Of a DNA stretch of 64,000 nt, positions 1-9,009 are shown in pieces (the stretch's first letter is position 1; the number at the start of each line of letters is the position of its first letter). Below the pieces are notes generated by a model. That model saw only the letters and a program-made list of their open reading frames with translations, made no database searches and was not told the origin of the DNA. The position numbers and the translations under genes are program-made. Source of the DNA: Lichenifustis flavocetrariae (GTDB taxonomy: Bacteria > Pseudomonadota > Alphaproteobacteria > Rhizobiales > Beijerinckiaceae); the NCBI RefSeq assembly GCF_026130545.1, contig NZ_JAMOIM010000022.1:18136-82135 (forward strand). The letters run 5' to 3'.

Positions 1-48
1 GCGTAGTCCCGCCATTATCCCGGCCAGTAGCGCAAGGCCATAAGGCAT
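1..48 (-). CDS. 5' end of a small membrane protein (partial)
   Basis: Only the first 16 codons are inside the window, starting at an ATG on the minus strand (48..46) and running off the left edge. A GAGGTG ribosome-binding sequence lies at about 55-60, 7 nt before the ATG. The peptide begins MPYGLALLAGIMAGLR, a hydrophobic start ending in AGLR, which resembles the N-terminus of small DUF4126-type membrane proteins. That family assignment is a guess from 16 residues. The gene lies downstream of the broken cydB on the same strand. Confidence 0.35.
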   Translation of the reverse strand, partial: MPYGLALLAGIMAGLR

Positions 49-225
49 TCTCGTCACCTCTCCCAGTTGAGTCGCGGCGTCATCACCGCGCTTGCACTTC
101 ACGATGCTTCAGAGCGTGCTCATTCCCGCATTGGACCCTCGATGCGCCTTGGCGTCCATGCCGAATTTGCCGCGCAGCACGATGGCAATCGAACCGGGCT
201 GATCGCGGTGACGCAGACGCCGTGA

Positions 226-1045
226 TCAATGGTAGCCGATATTACCGCGCATCTTGCCCCGGAATACCCAGTAAGACCATGCCGTGTACATCAGGATCAC
301 GGGCAGAAGCGCAAGCGTGCCGACGAGCAGGAAGGCTTGCGTACCCTCCGAGGAGGCGGCCTGCCAGACCGTGTAGTGGTGGGGCACGATCATGGGCCAG
401 AGGCTGATCGCGATCCCTGTGTAGGACATGAAGAACAGCGCGAGGGCGCTTAGGAACGGAGCGGTGTCGCCACCTCGGCCCTCGAATGCGCGCCAGGCCC
501 CGTAGGCGATCATCGCGGTCACGATCGGGACGGGGGCGAAAGCGAGTGCGCCGGGCAGTGTAAACCAGCGGGTCGCGATGGCGGAGTCCGACAGCGGAGT
601 CCGACAGCGGAGTCCAAATGCTAACAAGCACGATCGCGCCCAGCACCGCAATGAGGCAGCGGCGCCCCATGTGCCGAGCCCAGCTTTGCAACTCGCCTTC
701 CGTCTTGATGATCAGCCAGACTGCGCCGAGTAGGCCATATCCCGCCATGAGCGCCAGACCCGTCATGACCGAGAAGGGCGTGAGCCAATCCCAGGAACTA
801 GCCACGAAGGTCCGGCCTTCGACCTTGAACCCCTGGAGGATGGCGCCCAGGACCGCGCCCTGCGCGAAGGCCGCGAGTGCCGAGCCGATGCAGAAGCCCC
901 GGGCCCAGAACCGGCTAATCCAGGGTTGCTTGAAGCGGAACTCGAACGCGACACCCCGGAACACCAAGGCGAGAAGCATCAACAGTACAGGAAAATAGAC
1001 GGCCGGAATGATGATAGCGAAGGCCAGCGGGAACACCGACAGGAG
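226..1045 (-). pseudogene. cydB: Cytochrome bd / cyanide-insensitive quinol oxidase subunit II, truncated and frameshifted
   Basis: CydB is the second membrane subunit of a bd-type quinol oxidase. The surviving part begins at the conserved SVFPLAFAIIIPAVYFPV stretch, continues through GVAFEFRFK, and ends with the typical C-terminus YWVFRGKMRGNIGYH. About 80 N-terminal residues are missing: near 1045 the reading passes directly into a LysR gene fragment, so a deletion joined the two. Inside the gene a 13-bp unit is tandemly duplicated (581-615) and throws the last 130 residues or so into another frame. The two frames are 242-1045 and 226-~600. With the N-terminus and the frame lost the gene cannot make a working subunit. 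No cydA is visible. Confidence 0.85.
581..615. repeat. 13-bp tandem duplication that breaks cydB
   Basis: The unit GCGGAGTCCGACA occurs at 581-593 and 594-606, followed by a partial third copy at 607-615. Because 13 is not a multiple of three, the extra copy shifts the cydB frame. This looks like replication slippage and identifies the cause of the frameshift. Confidence 0.85.
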
Positions 1046-1560
1046 TCGAGGTAGGCGGGCGCGCAGCACAGGACATGGCGCCAGGGCGTCAGACGCCGCA
1101 CGACGAGCTCCGAGTCGGGCGGCGGTGTCGTACGGATGACGATGTCCTGCTTATCCTGGATCAGGTCGACCATCGTGTCGCCCGTGGTGAGGTCGATCGA
1201 GGTCGCTGGATAGCGATCCAGGAACTCCGCCAGAATGGGGGCAAGGAACCGAACGATGTTGGCGCTGGCGTGCAGCCGAAGCGGCCCACGTGGCGTGGCA
1301 TGCAGCGCACTCGCGATCTGATCGGCCTCGTCAAGATCCTGCAGGATGCGGGTCGACCGCTCGTAGTAGGCTTGGCCGATCTCGGTGAGGCTGACCTTGC
1401 GCGTGGTACGGTTCAGGAGCCGCGCGCCCAGCCGGTCCTCGAGGGCCTGGACGTGGCTCGATACCATCGTGACCGACATGTTGAGCCGTCGTGCTGCGGC
1501 CGAGAAGCCGCCGCACTCGACGACGCGCCCGAATACCGTGAGGCTGGTCAGCCGATCCAT
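1046..1560 (-). pseudogene. LysR-family regulator, C-terminal half deleted
   Basis: Starting at the ATG at 1560 the product begins MDRLTSLTVFGRVVECGGFS, a classic LysR winged-helix N-terminus, followed by a substrate-binding domain beginning RGPLRLHASANI. The sequence matches the family to about residue 170 (CAPAYLD), then runs into cydB DNA in the wrong frame. Family members are about 300 residues, so roughly 130 residues are lost. It is divergent from the emrA-like gene at 1680, the usual position for a LysR regulator of an efflux operon. The 1561-1679 gap presumably held the shared control region. Confidence 0.8.
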
Positions 1561-1679
1561 TGTCCGCTCCGACCGGAAGATGCTTCCATCATTCCGCGAA
1601 TTCTCATGCTGCTCAAGTCGCGGCCTCGTCCTGTCACGCCGCAGGCAAGCTGCCGGCAACGAAATGACAGGAGGTCGCT

Positions 1680-2628
1680 ATGGCCGAGATGCCCCGCCCT
1701 GAAACTTTCCATCAGGCTCAGGAGATCGGCGCGCCGGTCGCGATCGAGACGCCCACGCGGGCCGAGTCCACCGGTCGCCGGGTCAAAAGGATCGTTCTCG
1801 CCGCCCTACTTCTGGCTGGATCGGCCTTCGGTGGACGCTACGGTCATCAATACTGGACGGTTGGGCGGTTTATGGTCGAGACAGACGACGCCTATGTGAA
1901 GGCCGACGCGACGATCGTCGCCCCGAAGGTCTCCGGCTATATTGCAACCGTCGCTGTGCAGAATAACCAGCCAGTCAACGCCGGGGGCCTTCTGGCCCGC
2001 ATTGACGATCGGGACTTCCACGCGGCTCTCGATCAGGCCCGGGCCGAGCTTAGCGCCACCGAAGCGGCCATCCGCAACATCGACGCCGAGACCGTTCTCC
2101 ATGGCGCCGAGATCGATCAGGCTCAGGCTGCCGCAGCTGCGACGCAAGCCTCACTCGTCTTTGCCCAGAGCGACGCGGACCGCTACCGGAACCTGGCCCA
2201 AAGCGAGGCCGGCACCACGCAAAGGGCCGAGCAGACCCAAGCGCTGCGCGACAGGGCGAGCATCTCGGCCGCAGAGCGCAAGACGGCGGTGCTCGCAAAT
2301 GGCGGTGGTGCCGCTCGGCGCCACCTACGTGGTCGCGAACTACAAGGAGACGCAGCTCGCCCATGTGCGCGCCGGACAGCCCGTCGACGTTGCGGTTGAC
2401 GGCTTGCCGGAGCTCAAGCTGAAAGGACATGTCGACAGCTTGTCCCCGGCGAGCGGCCTCGAGTTCGCACTGCTGCCGCCCGACAACGCGACGGGCAACT
2501 TCACCAAGATCGTCCAGCGCATCCCGGTGCGGATCGCCATCGATGACACCCGTGCAGCGGGGCTCCTGCGCGCCGGCATGTCGGTCGAACCCGCGATCGA
2601 CACGCGTGCGGCCGGCAACTCCGATTGA
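1680..2628 (+). pseudogene. emrA: EmrA/HlyD-type membrane fusion protein, internal deletion and frameshift
   Basis: This is the periplasmic adaptor of an EmrAB-type drug efflux pump. The first part (1680 to about 2300) has one N-terminal membrane segment, the motif ETDDAYVKADATIVAPKVSG and the first coiled-coil arm. After AAERKTAVLA the frame changes and the rest (MAVVPLGATYVVANYKETQL to the stop at 2628) continues in another frame. The second barrel-sandwich strand that normally precedes MAVVPL is missing, so roughly 90 bp have been deleted, which also shifts the frame. The gene is followed by the likewise broken emrB. Confidence 0.85.
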
Positions 2629-2734
2629 GCGCCGCACCGATTATCCGGCATCCCCGGATGGTGCTTCCCGAACTTCCCGCATTCTGCGCTGTCAGGCTCC
2701 GGTCCATTCTTTGGGGCAGCAAAAGGAACCCGTC

Positions 2735-3914
2735 ATGGCCACGCTCTCCGCAACCCTTCCATCGTCCACCGCCCACCCGGTTACCACTGTCCTGCCCAGC
2801 ACGGCGAAGACATGGATGGCCGTGATCGGCGCTACGCTCGGGGCGTTCATGGCGGTGCTGAACATTCAGATCGTCAATGCCTCGCTGGCCGACATCCCAG
2901 GTGCGATCGGTGCGGGCGTCGATGACGGCGGCTGGATCTCGACCTCCTACCTGGTCGCCGAGATCGTGGTCATCCCGCTGTCGGGCTGGCTTGCCCAGGT
3001 CTTCTCGCTGCGCACCTACCTCTTGACCATTACGGTCCTGTTCCTGGTCTTCTCGGTGGCATGCGCCTTTGCGCAGGACCTCGGCAAGATGATCGTCCTG
3101 CGCGCCGTCCAGGGCTTCTCCGGCGGGGTGCTGATCCCGATGGCCTTCACAATCATCATCACGTTCCTGCCCAAGGCGGAGCAGCCGATCGGGCTTGCGC
3201 TCTTCGCACTCTCAGCCATCTTCGGCCCGCCATCGGTCCAACGATCGGCGGCTACCTCACCGAGACCTACAGCTGGCAGACCATCTTCTACGTCAATCTC
3301 GTGCCAGGGGTGGTCATGCTTGCGCTGCTGTGGGTGTCGCTCGACCGGGCTCCGATGAAGCTCGGACTGCTGCGCCAAGGCGACTGGGCTGGCATCGCCC
3401 CGATGGCAGTTGGCCTCGCTGCCCTGCAGAACGCGCTTGAGGAAGGCAACAAGGACGACTGGTTCGGATCGGCCTTTATCGTCCGGCTCGCCGTTGTGGC
3501 CACCGTTTCGCTGTTGGCTTTCGTCGCCATCGAGCTGACGACCAGGAAGCCGCTCCTCAACCTGCGACTCCTGGGCCGCCGCAACTTCGGCTTCGGCATC
3601 CTGGCCAACTTCCTGCTCGGCATCGCGCTCTACGGCTCGGTGTTTATCCTCCCGGTCTACCTGGCGCGCATCCAGGGCTACAACGCCGAGCAGATCGGTC
3701 TCTTGTTGGCCTGGACGTGAGCCACGGCGTCGCCGATCAGGCTACGGCCAACCACCAGGCGATCGTCGCGCTCGCCCTCCGCATTCGCCAACAGGCCAAC
3801 ATCATGGCCTTCTCCGACACCTTCTTCCTGCTCGGATCGGCTCTCGTCGTCGCCCTTCTTGCGAGCCTCATGCTCCGCGAGGCCGTTTCTCCCGAAGCCA
3901 GCGGCTCCCACTAG
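2735..3914 (+). pseudogene. emrB: EmrB/QacA-type (DHA2) MFS drug transporter, frameshifted with internal deletion
   Basis: The start at 2735 has an AAAGGA ribosome site 7-8 nt upstream. The product begins MATLSATLPSS and shows DHA2 signatures such as FMAVLNIQIVNASLADI and GFSGGVLIPMAF. The frame is lost near 3230 (after ALSAIFG) and resumes at IGPTIGGYLTETYSWQ. It stops at 3720 after QIGLLLAWT. A C-terminal piece (3717-3914, ATANHQAIVALALRIRQQA onward) follows in yet another frame, so about 100 residues between them are gone. With the broken lysR and emrA this is a dead efflux operon. Confidence 0.85.
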
Positions 3915-3958
3915 GGATGCCAGGCAGATCTTCTTCACGCTTCATCGAAGGACACGTC

Positions 3959-4942
3959 ATGATCCCCGAAACGCTCCTCACCACCTCCGACAACGCCATT
4001 GGCCTCCGCACCAAGGCCTGCCGCGTCCACGCCTTCGGGCCGCCCGCCAACATCGTCCTTGAAGACGTCGATCTGCCCGCACCGAGCCCCGGCGAGATGC
4101 TGATTCGGGTGGCGTCGGCGGGCGTTGGCCCTTGGGACGGTTGGATCCGTTCCGGCCACAGCGTCCTGCCACAGCCTCTGCCGCTCACCCTCGGTTCGGA
4201 CCTTTCCGGCACCGTGGAGGAGATCGGGTCCGGGGTGACGGACTTTGCGCGTGGCGACGAGGTCTTCGGCGTGACCAACCCGCGCTTCGTCGGTGCCTAT
4301 GCCGAGCACGCCATCGTGTCGGCCGGCATGATGGCCCGGAAGCCAGCACGGCTCGACCATATCGATGCCGCCTCGGTGCCGGTGATCGCCGTTACAGCCT
4401 GGCAGGCGCTCTACCGCGAAGCCGACCTGCAGGCCGGGCAGAAGGTGTTGATTCACGGCGCGGCCGGCAATGTGGGCGCCTACGCGGTTCAGCTCGCCCG
4501 CGGGGCCGGTGCGCACGTGATCGCCACGGCAAGCGCGGGCGACGTCGAGTACGTCCGCTCCCTTGGGGCCGATGTTGTTATCGACTATCGTGCCGACCGG
4601 TTCGAGGACCTCGCAAAGGACGTCGACATCGTGGTCGACCTTGTCGGCGGCGAGACCCAGACGCGCTCGTTCCAGGTGCTGAAGAAAGGCGGTGTGCTGG
4701 CCTCGGCCGTGTCCCAACCGGACGCAGCCCTTGCCGCGAGCCACGGCGTCAAGGCCAACTTTTTCCTCGTCGCGGTCAATACGGCGGATCTGACCCGCGT
4801 CGCCGCGCTGATCGAGACCGGCCATCTGCAGACCAATGTCGGTACCATTCTCCCCTTGGCCGGGGCGCGGTCCGCGCACGAGATGCTGGAGGGCACGCGC
4901 ACCCGTCCTCGCGGCAAGATTGTGCTGAAGATCGCAAGATGA
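3959..4942 (+). CDS. Zinc-independent quinone oxidoreductase (MDR superfamily)
   Basis: A 327-residue NADPH-dependent quinone/enone reductase of the medium-chain dehydrogenase/reductase superfamily. It has an N-terminal GroES-like domain (LGSDLSGTVEEIGSGV, about residues 70-90) and a Rossmann domain with GAAGNVGAYAVQLARG at about 165-180. The structural and catalytic zinc cysteines of alcohol dehydrogenases are absent, as expected for the QOR class. The start at 3959 has GAAGGA upstream. It is intact and stands directly behind the dead emrB; before decay it may have been in the same operon. The substrate cannot be told from sequence. Confidence 0.85.
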   Translation: MIPETLLTTSDNAIGLRTKACRVHAFGPPANIVLEDVDLPAPSPGEMLIRVASAGVGPWDGWIRSGHSVLPQPLPLTLGSDLSGTVEEIGSGVTDFARGDEVFGVTNPRFVGAYAEHAIVSAGMMARKPARLDHIDAASVPVIAVTAWQALYREADLQAGQKVLIHGAAGNVGAYAVQLARGAGAHVIATASAGDVEYVRSLGADVVIDYRADRFEDLAKDVDIVVDLVGGETQTRSFQVLKKGGVLASAVSQPDAALAASHGVKANFFLVAVNTADLTRVAALIETGHLQTNVGTILPLAGARSAHEMLEGTRTRPRGKIVLKIAR

Positions 4943-5325
4943 ATGGAGCCATACGCAATCAGAACTGTTCAAATGCACGAGGGAGAACGCGCGGTTTGGA
5001 GAACGCGGGCCAAAGCGGCTGAACGACTTGGATGGGCGCGAAGCCGAATGTCCGGAGTCGGGTAGGTCGCCAACTGGGGAAAATCCAACTGGCCGCATGA
5101 TCTCGGGCTTGCGAAGAGGTGGAGCACGGACTCTGCGACTTAGCTAGCTCGGTGCCATCGGGTATGGGCCGGCGCCACGCTGTTTGGGTCTTGGCCCAAA
5201 TGACTGAAAGCTGGCGAACGCACCGGCTGATAACAGTTTAAGATTTGAGGATTGGACAAACCCGCCCGCATGGCATCAACCATGCAACGATTACGGATGA
5301 CTTGATCAGTTCGCGCGGGCCGCCC
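4943..5325. other. Intergenic stretch without a recognisable gene
   Basis: No reading frame here looks like a protein. The tail of the stretch (5245-5325) is open in frame with the next gene through a TTG codon, but homologous M20 enzymes begin near the 5326 ATG. A sequence with GCTGAAAGCTGG character near 5200 is weakly like the dispersed repeat described elsewhere in the window. Confidence 0.4.
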
Positions 5326-6522
5326 ATGCCACCAGTGGATACCGAGCACTTCCTCGGCAACCTTGACCAACTTCGCACGATCGGCGCCTATAAAACGGGC
5401 GTGCACCGGCCGACCTATTCAACCGAGGACATGGCTAGCCGGCGCTGGCTTATGACCGAGATGGAGGCGGTGGGACTTGAGCCTACCATAGACGGTATCG
5501 GCAATGTTCTGGGGCGAAATCGGGAGCCTGGCCCGCATCTCTTAGTCGGCAGTCATATCGAAACGCAGAATCACGCGGGCTGGTTGGACGGCGCGCTTGG
5601 CGTGATGACGGCCCTCGCTCTGGCCCGTGCCGGACTTCCGGTCGATGTCTGCGCCTATGCGGATGAGGAGGGGCATTGGGGCAATATGATCGGGAGTCGC
5701 AGCCTCGTGGGGGATCTCTCTGAGGAGGATATCGACAAAGCCCGCAACCGGGAAGGCAAACCCTTGCGTGATGCGCTAAAGACAGCGGGCTTGGCGGGTC
5801 TTCCTCGCCTGGCGTTGGAACCTGCCCGGTATCGCGGTGCGCTCGAGATCCATATCGAGCAGGGAACACAACTGGAAAGCAAAGGTCTCCGGATCGGAGT
5901 CGTGACGGGCATCGTGGCAATCCGTCATTTTAAGATCGTGTTTGAAGGTCAGCAGGACCACACTGGCGGCACCACTATGGCAGAACGACGCGACGCTGCG
6001 CTCTCGGCCGTGCGGTTGATGGCAGCGATTGATACAGAATTTCCCAAGGTTTGCGGCGAGCGAAGCGTCTGGACCACGGGCCGTATAGTGGTTGAGCCCA
6101 ATCAACCAATGATCATTCCCGGTAGGGCCGAGCTTTCCTTCTCGTTCCGTGATCTTTCCGAGACTGTGATGGATCGAATGGAGGCTTGCCTGCGTGCACT
6201 CGTGCGCGAGAGCAATCGACGCGAGCGTTCCTCGGCGACCCTAGAGGAGGTCAGTCGTCTGAAACCGGAACTCTGCGACGATGCAATCATCGGCGCTTTG
6301 GAGGCTGCCGCCGAGATGCTCTGCCCCGGAGCTTGGCAGAACATGCAGAGCGGAGCCCTGCACGACAGTCAGGTGCTGGCCCGCCTAGTCCCTGTCGGGA
6401 TGGTTTTCGTACCCTCCATCGGCGGCATCAGCCATCATTGGTCCGAAGACACAAAGCGCGAGGATCTCGAACTCGGTTGCCGGGTGATGGCAGAAGCCGC
6501 GATGAGACTCTTAGCAGGCTGA
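5326..6522 (+). CDS. M20-family amidase / N-carbamoyl-amino-acid hydrolase-like enzyme
   Basis: A 398-residue zinc-dependent hydrolase of the hydantoinase/carbamoylase branch of peptidase family M20. These enzymes hydrolyse N-carbamoyl amino acids or ureido acids in the cytoplasm. Visible motifs are GSHIET with a following WLDGALGV, ADEEGHWGNMIGSRSL, LEIHIEQG and C-terminal GISHHWSEDT, which carry the expected metal ligands H, D, E, H and H. The usual GSHxDT is GSHxET here, and GISHSPAE is GISHHWSE, so substrate preference may differ from allantoate or ureidopropionate enzymes. The start at 5326 is chosen because homologues begin near VDTEHFLGNLDQLR; an in-frame TTG at 5245 would add 27 residues. 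No ribosome site is obvious. Confidence 0.8.
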   Translation: MPPVDTEHFLGNLDQLRTIGAYKTGVHRPTYSTEDMASRRWLMTEMEAVGLEPTIDGIGNVLGRNREPGPHLLVGSHIETQNHAGWLDGALGVMTALALARAGLPVDVCAYADEEGHWGNMIGSRSLVGDLSEEDIDKARNREGKPLRDALKTAGLAGLPRLALEPARYRGALEIHIEQGTQLESKGLRIGVVTGIVAIRHFKIVFEGQQDHTGGTTMAERRDAALSAVRLMAAIDTEFPKVCGERSVWTTGRIVVEPNQPMIIPGRAELSFSFRDLSETVMDRMEACLRALVRESNRRERSSATLEEVSRLKPELCDDAIIGALEAAAEMLCPGAWQNMQSGALHDSQVLARLVPVGMVFVPSIGGISHHWSEDTKREDLELGCRVMAEAAMRLLAG

Positions 6523-6536
6523 AAGCGAGGGTTAGA

Positions 6537-6728
6537 ATGCCGATACCGACATTGTCGGTTACCTGGATCATAGCCAGTCCCGTGATCACGTCCGTCATCC
6601 TTGGAGCAAGCCGGCACGCGCAGCTCAGGGACACGCTCGCCGCCGCCGACCTCGTGCTCCCGTCCGACCTGAAGGCGAGGCTCAACGACATCACTGCCGA
6701 GTACCGCCGCGGTGATGCAGGCCGTTGA
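6537..6728 (+). pseudogene. Aldo/keto reductase, C-terminal remnant
   Basis: About 63 codons match the end of the aldo/keto reductase family: SPVITSVILGASRHAQL corresponds to the NADPH-binding loop, and LPSDLKARLNDITAEYRRGD to the C-terminal helix. The normal protein is about 320 residues, so only the last fifth survives. It is placed between the M20 gene and the convergent TetR gene. It may once have been a TetR target along with the SDR remnant on the other side. Confidence 0.75.
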
Positions 6729-6739
6729 TCAATGCCCAC

Positions 6740-7330
6740 TCAGGCCTGCCGCGACGTTCCGGCGGCGTCCAGGAGCGTCGCAACGGCCTGCTTGGCCTGC
6801 ACGAACGGGGAACTGTCACCAAGCGCCTGGGCGAGCACCACCGTTCCCTGAAATACAATGTTGATCTGCCGGCCGAGGTCTGCCGGGTGCGCGACACCGA
6901 CCTCTTCGCACAAACGGACGAACTGGCTTTCCACCTCCCTCGCGGCCCGCTCGCCCCAGGCCGCGATGCCGGCGTGCCGGCCCGCGTATTCCTGGGCCGC
7001 CTTTATACCGAGGCAGCCGCGTGCGGGCTGCGCGTCGATCATGGCCGCGCGGAGATCAAAGAACGCCTCGATCTGCGCGCGTGCGTCGCCGCCCTTTGCC
7101 CTAACCGGGGCGAAGAGATTCTGGACAACCCCGGCCGCGTAGTGGTGGAGCACAGCCTCGATCAGATTCTCCTTGGTCGGGAAATGCTTGTACAGCGTGC
7201 GTTTGGAGATGCCGCTATCGGCCAAGACCGTGTCGACACCGGTCGCATGGAAGCCGCCATCGTAGAACCGGTCGTAGGCCCGCTTCACGATATCCAGCTT
7301 CTTGCCTCCAACCCTCTCCTCGTTCGTCAC
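6740..7330 (-). CDS. TetR-family transcriptional repressor
   Basis: A 196-residue regulator. The N-terminal helix-turn-helix (about residues 12-58) contains GVDTVLADSGISKRTLYKHFPTKENLI split over its recognition region; the rest is an all-helical ligand domain with the AcrR/YjdC-like ARGCLGIKAA segment. It is divergent from an SDR gene at 7486, and the gap between them contains two 18-bp palindromes (7389-7406, 7416-7433) that fit TetR dimer sites. It probably represses itself and the SDR gene, which is now truncated. The ligand is unknown. Confidence 0.88.
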   Translation of the reverse strand: MTNEERVGGKKLDIVKRAYDRFYDGGFHATGVDTVLADSGISKRTLYKHFPTKENLIEAVLHHYAAGVVQNLFAPVRAKGGDARAQIEAFFDLRAAMIDAQPARGCLGIKAAQEYAGRHAGIAAWGERAAREVESQFVRLCEEVGVAHPADLGRQINIVFQGTVVLAQALGDSSPFVQAKQAVATLLDAAGTSRQA

Positions 7331-7388
7331 GCGCCCGCACTCCTTCGGTTCAGTTCGCGCATCAACGATAGCCGGTCGGCTTGAGGCC

Positions 7389-7433
7389 GTAAACAGATCG
7401 GTTTACCCGGATCCGGTACACTGATCTGTTTAC
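7389..7433. promoter_or_regulatory. Two tandem TetR-type operators
   Basis: GTAAACAGATCGGTTTAC (7389-7406) and GTACACTGATCTGTTTAC (7416-7433) both have the form GTAAAC-N6-GTTTAC; the second has one mismatch in its left arm. They lie 27 bp apart centre to centre in the gap between the divergent TetR and SDR genes. That position and spacing fit two TetR dimers bound to a bidirectional promoter region. Confidence 0.7.
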
Positions 7434-7485
7434 ATGCGGCGTCGGTCGGCGTGTTGCATCATGACGCCAACGAGGGAAATAGGCG

Positions 7486-7763
7486 ATGTCTCTATCCAAC
7501 AAGGTAATGTTCGTTTCGGGAGCCAATCGCGGGATCGGGGCGCCAATCGTGCGGGAGGCGCTCAAGGCTTCCGTCGCCAGGGTCTACGCGGCCGTCCCAT
7601 CGCAGCTCGACATCACGGACCTGGCCTCGGTCGAAAGGGCGGTCGCGGCCGCGACCGACACCGACGTGCTGGTCAACAATGCAGGGCGGGCCGTGCTGGC
7701 TGACTGGCTGTCCGTGTCGCAGGATGACGTCGAAGCCGATATGAACACCAACTTCCTGAGACG
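7486..7763 (+). pseudogene. Short-chain dehydrogenase, 5' fragment cut at an ISL3 remnant
   Basis: The product begins MSLSNKVMFVSGANRGIGAP, the SDR cofactor motif, followed by LDITDLASVERAV and VLVNNAG. The segment between VYAA and LDITD is about 20 residues shorter than normal, so a small deletion is likely. After MNTNFLR (7761) homology ends abruptly and ISL3 transposase sequence begins. The catalytic Ser-Tyr-Lys region is therefore missing. It sits directly behind the paired TetR operators. Confidence 0.8.
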
Positions 7764-7778
7764 CTCAGCTGTGCTGAG

Positions 7779-8561
7779 ATGCGGCAATGTACCGGCTTCG
7801 AGCGCCGAAATGAGGTCAACCGGACCGTCGCCGACAGGCACAGGCGAGGCGCAAGCATCAAGGCGATCGTTCGAACCACCGGTCTGTCGCGCCAAACGGT
7901 GCGCCGGATTTTGCGAGGAACGCGAGACGACATCTTTCGCACCCGCGAAAGCTCGCTGGATCGCTGGGCGGACCGGCTCGAGGCCGAGTGGGACGATGGT
8001 TGCCGCAAGGGCGCCGAACTGTGGCGCCGTTTGAAGGCGGCCGGCTTCGGGGGCAGTCAGCGGGTCGTCACGGAATGGACGACGCGAAGGCGCAGAGCGG
8101 TTTCCTTCTCGGCGCCAGCGAGCGTTGGTCCCGTCGCGGTGCCGTCGTCACGCATCGTGGCCCGCCTGCTGACGTGCGACCGCGATGTCAGATCGGCGGA
8201 AGCGCTCCGCATCAGGGTCGCGGTGGAGACGGCGTGCCCCGCTCTGGTCGCGGCCCGCACCATCCTCGACAGGTTCAAGACCATGGTCGCGTCCGGCAAG
8301 TCCGGCGATCTCGACCCGTGGCTTGCCGATGCTACTGGGACCGAGATGGCCTCTTACGCGAACGGCATCACGGCCGACCGCGCCGCCGTGTCGGCCGCCA
8401 TCACAGGGTCGTGGTCTAATGGGCAGACTGAAGGTCAGGTCACCCGGCTCAAGCTCGTCGAACGACAAATGTTTGGACGGGCCAAGGTCGATCTGCTGCG
8501 AGCCCGGCTCGTCCCGGCGGCTTAAATGACCACCGCCCTGCATCAAAATCGCGTCAGAGCC
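7779..8561 (+). mobile_element. ISL3-family insertion sequence, 3' half
   Basis: The frame 7779-8525 encodes about 245 residues of the C-terminal half of an ISL3 transposase: a helix-turn-helix GASIKAIVRTTGLSRQTVRR, then GAELWRRLKAAGF and the family signature SWSNGQTEGQVTRLKLVERQ. The N-terminal catalytic half is absent. The right end of the element is probably near 8561, where the reverse complement reads GGCTCTGACGCGATTTTGAT, like ISL3 terminal repeats. No matching left end is present. The left boundary with the SDR gene carries a CTCAGC-TGT-GCTGAG inverted repeat (7764-7778). Confidence 0.78.
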
Positions 8562-8712
8562 GAAGTTAAGAGCCGTTTGACAAATGACATGTCGGAAACC
8601 GGTGTTTGCTGGCCGACCCCCAACACGATACACCGCAAACCCATGATCACAAAAGAAAGTGAGCTATACTGATGAGAATTTCTGCAACCCGCTAGACCGA
8701 AAAGAGACCGCG

Positions 8713-9009
8713 ATGTGCCTGGCTTGTAGCTTCCCCACCGCGGACGGCCATTGGAGCGATGCCGGGGCCGTCGCCGGGGGGCTCGGACCGGACCGCATGC
8801 TGGACCTGTTGCGGCGGCTGCTGGCCAACGAATCCCTGTCGATCCGACGCGTGGCCCCACGCGCGGGGTTTCTCGTGACGACGCCATCGGGGCGCGCGGC
8901 GCGCGCCACCACGATCGACGATGTCTGGCCGGTCGTCCAGCTGCTGACGGGCCGCACAATCGACCCGCTTCTGAGTGCGCCGCAGCGGTCGGACGGCGCA
9001 GGCCAGTGA
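8713..9009 (+). CDS. Small CLAC-motif protein translationally coupled to a COG0523 GTPase
   Basis: A 98-residue protein of unknown function. It begins MCLACSFPTADGHW, so Cys2 and Cys5 form a CxxC pair at the extreme N-terminus. The rest is predicted soluble with a helical segment LDLLRRLLANE and no further cysteine. The start at 8713 is followed by a stop that overlaps the next gene's GTG (GTGA at 9006), so the two are very likely co-translated. This suggests a partner, perhaps a metal-binding one, of the CobW-like GTPase. I do not recognise a named family. Confidence 0.65.
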   Translation: MCLACSFPTADGHWSDAGAVAGGLGPDRMLDLLRRLLANESLSIRRVAPRAGFLVTTPSGRAARATTIDDVWPVVQLLTGRTIDPLLSAPQRSDGAGQ

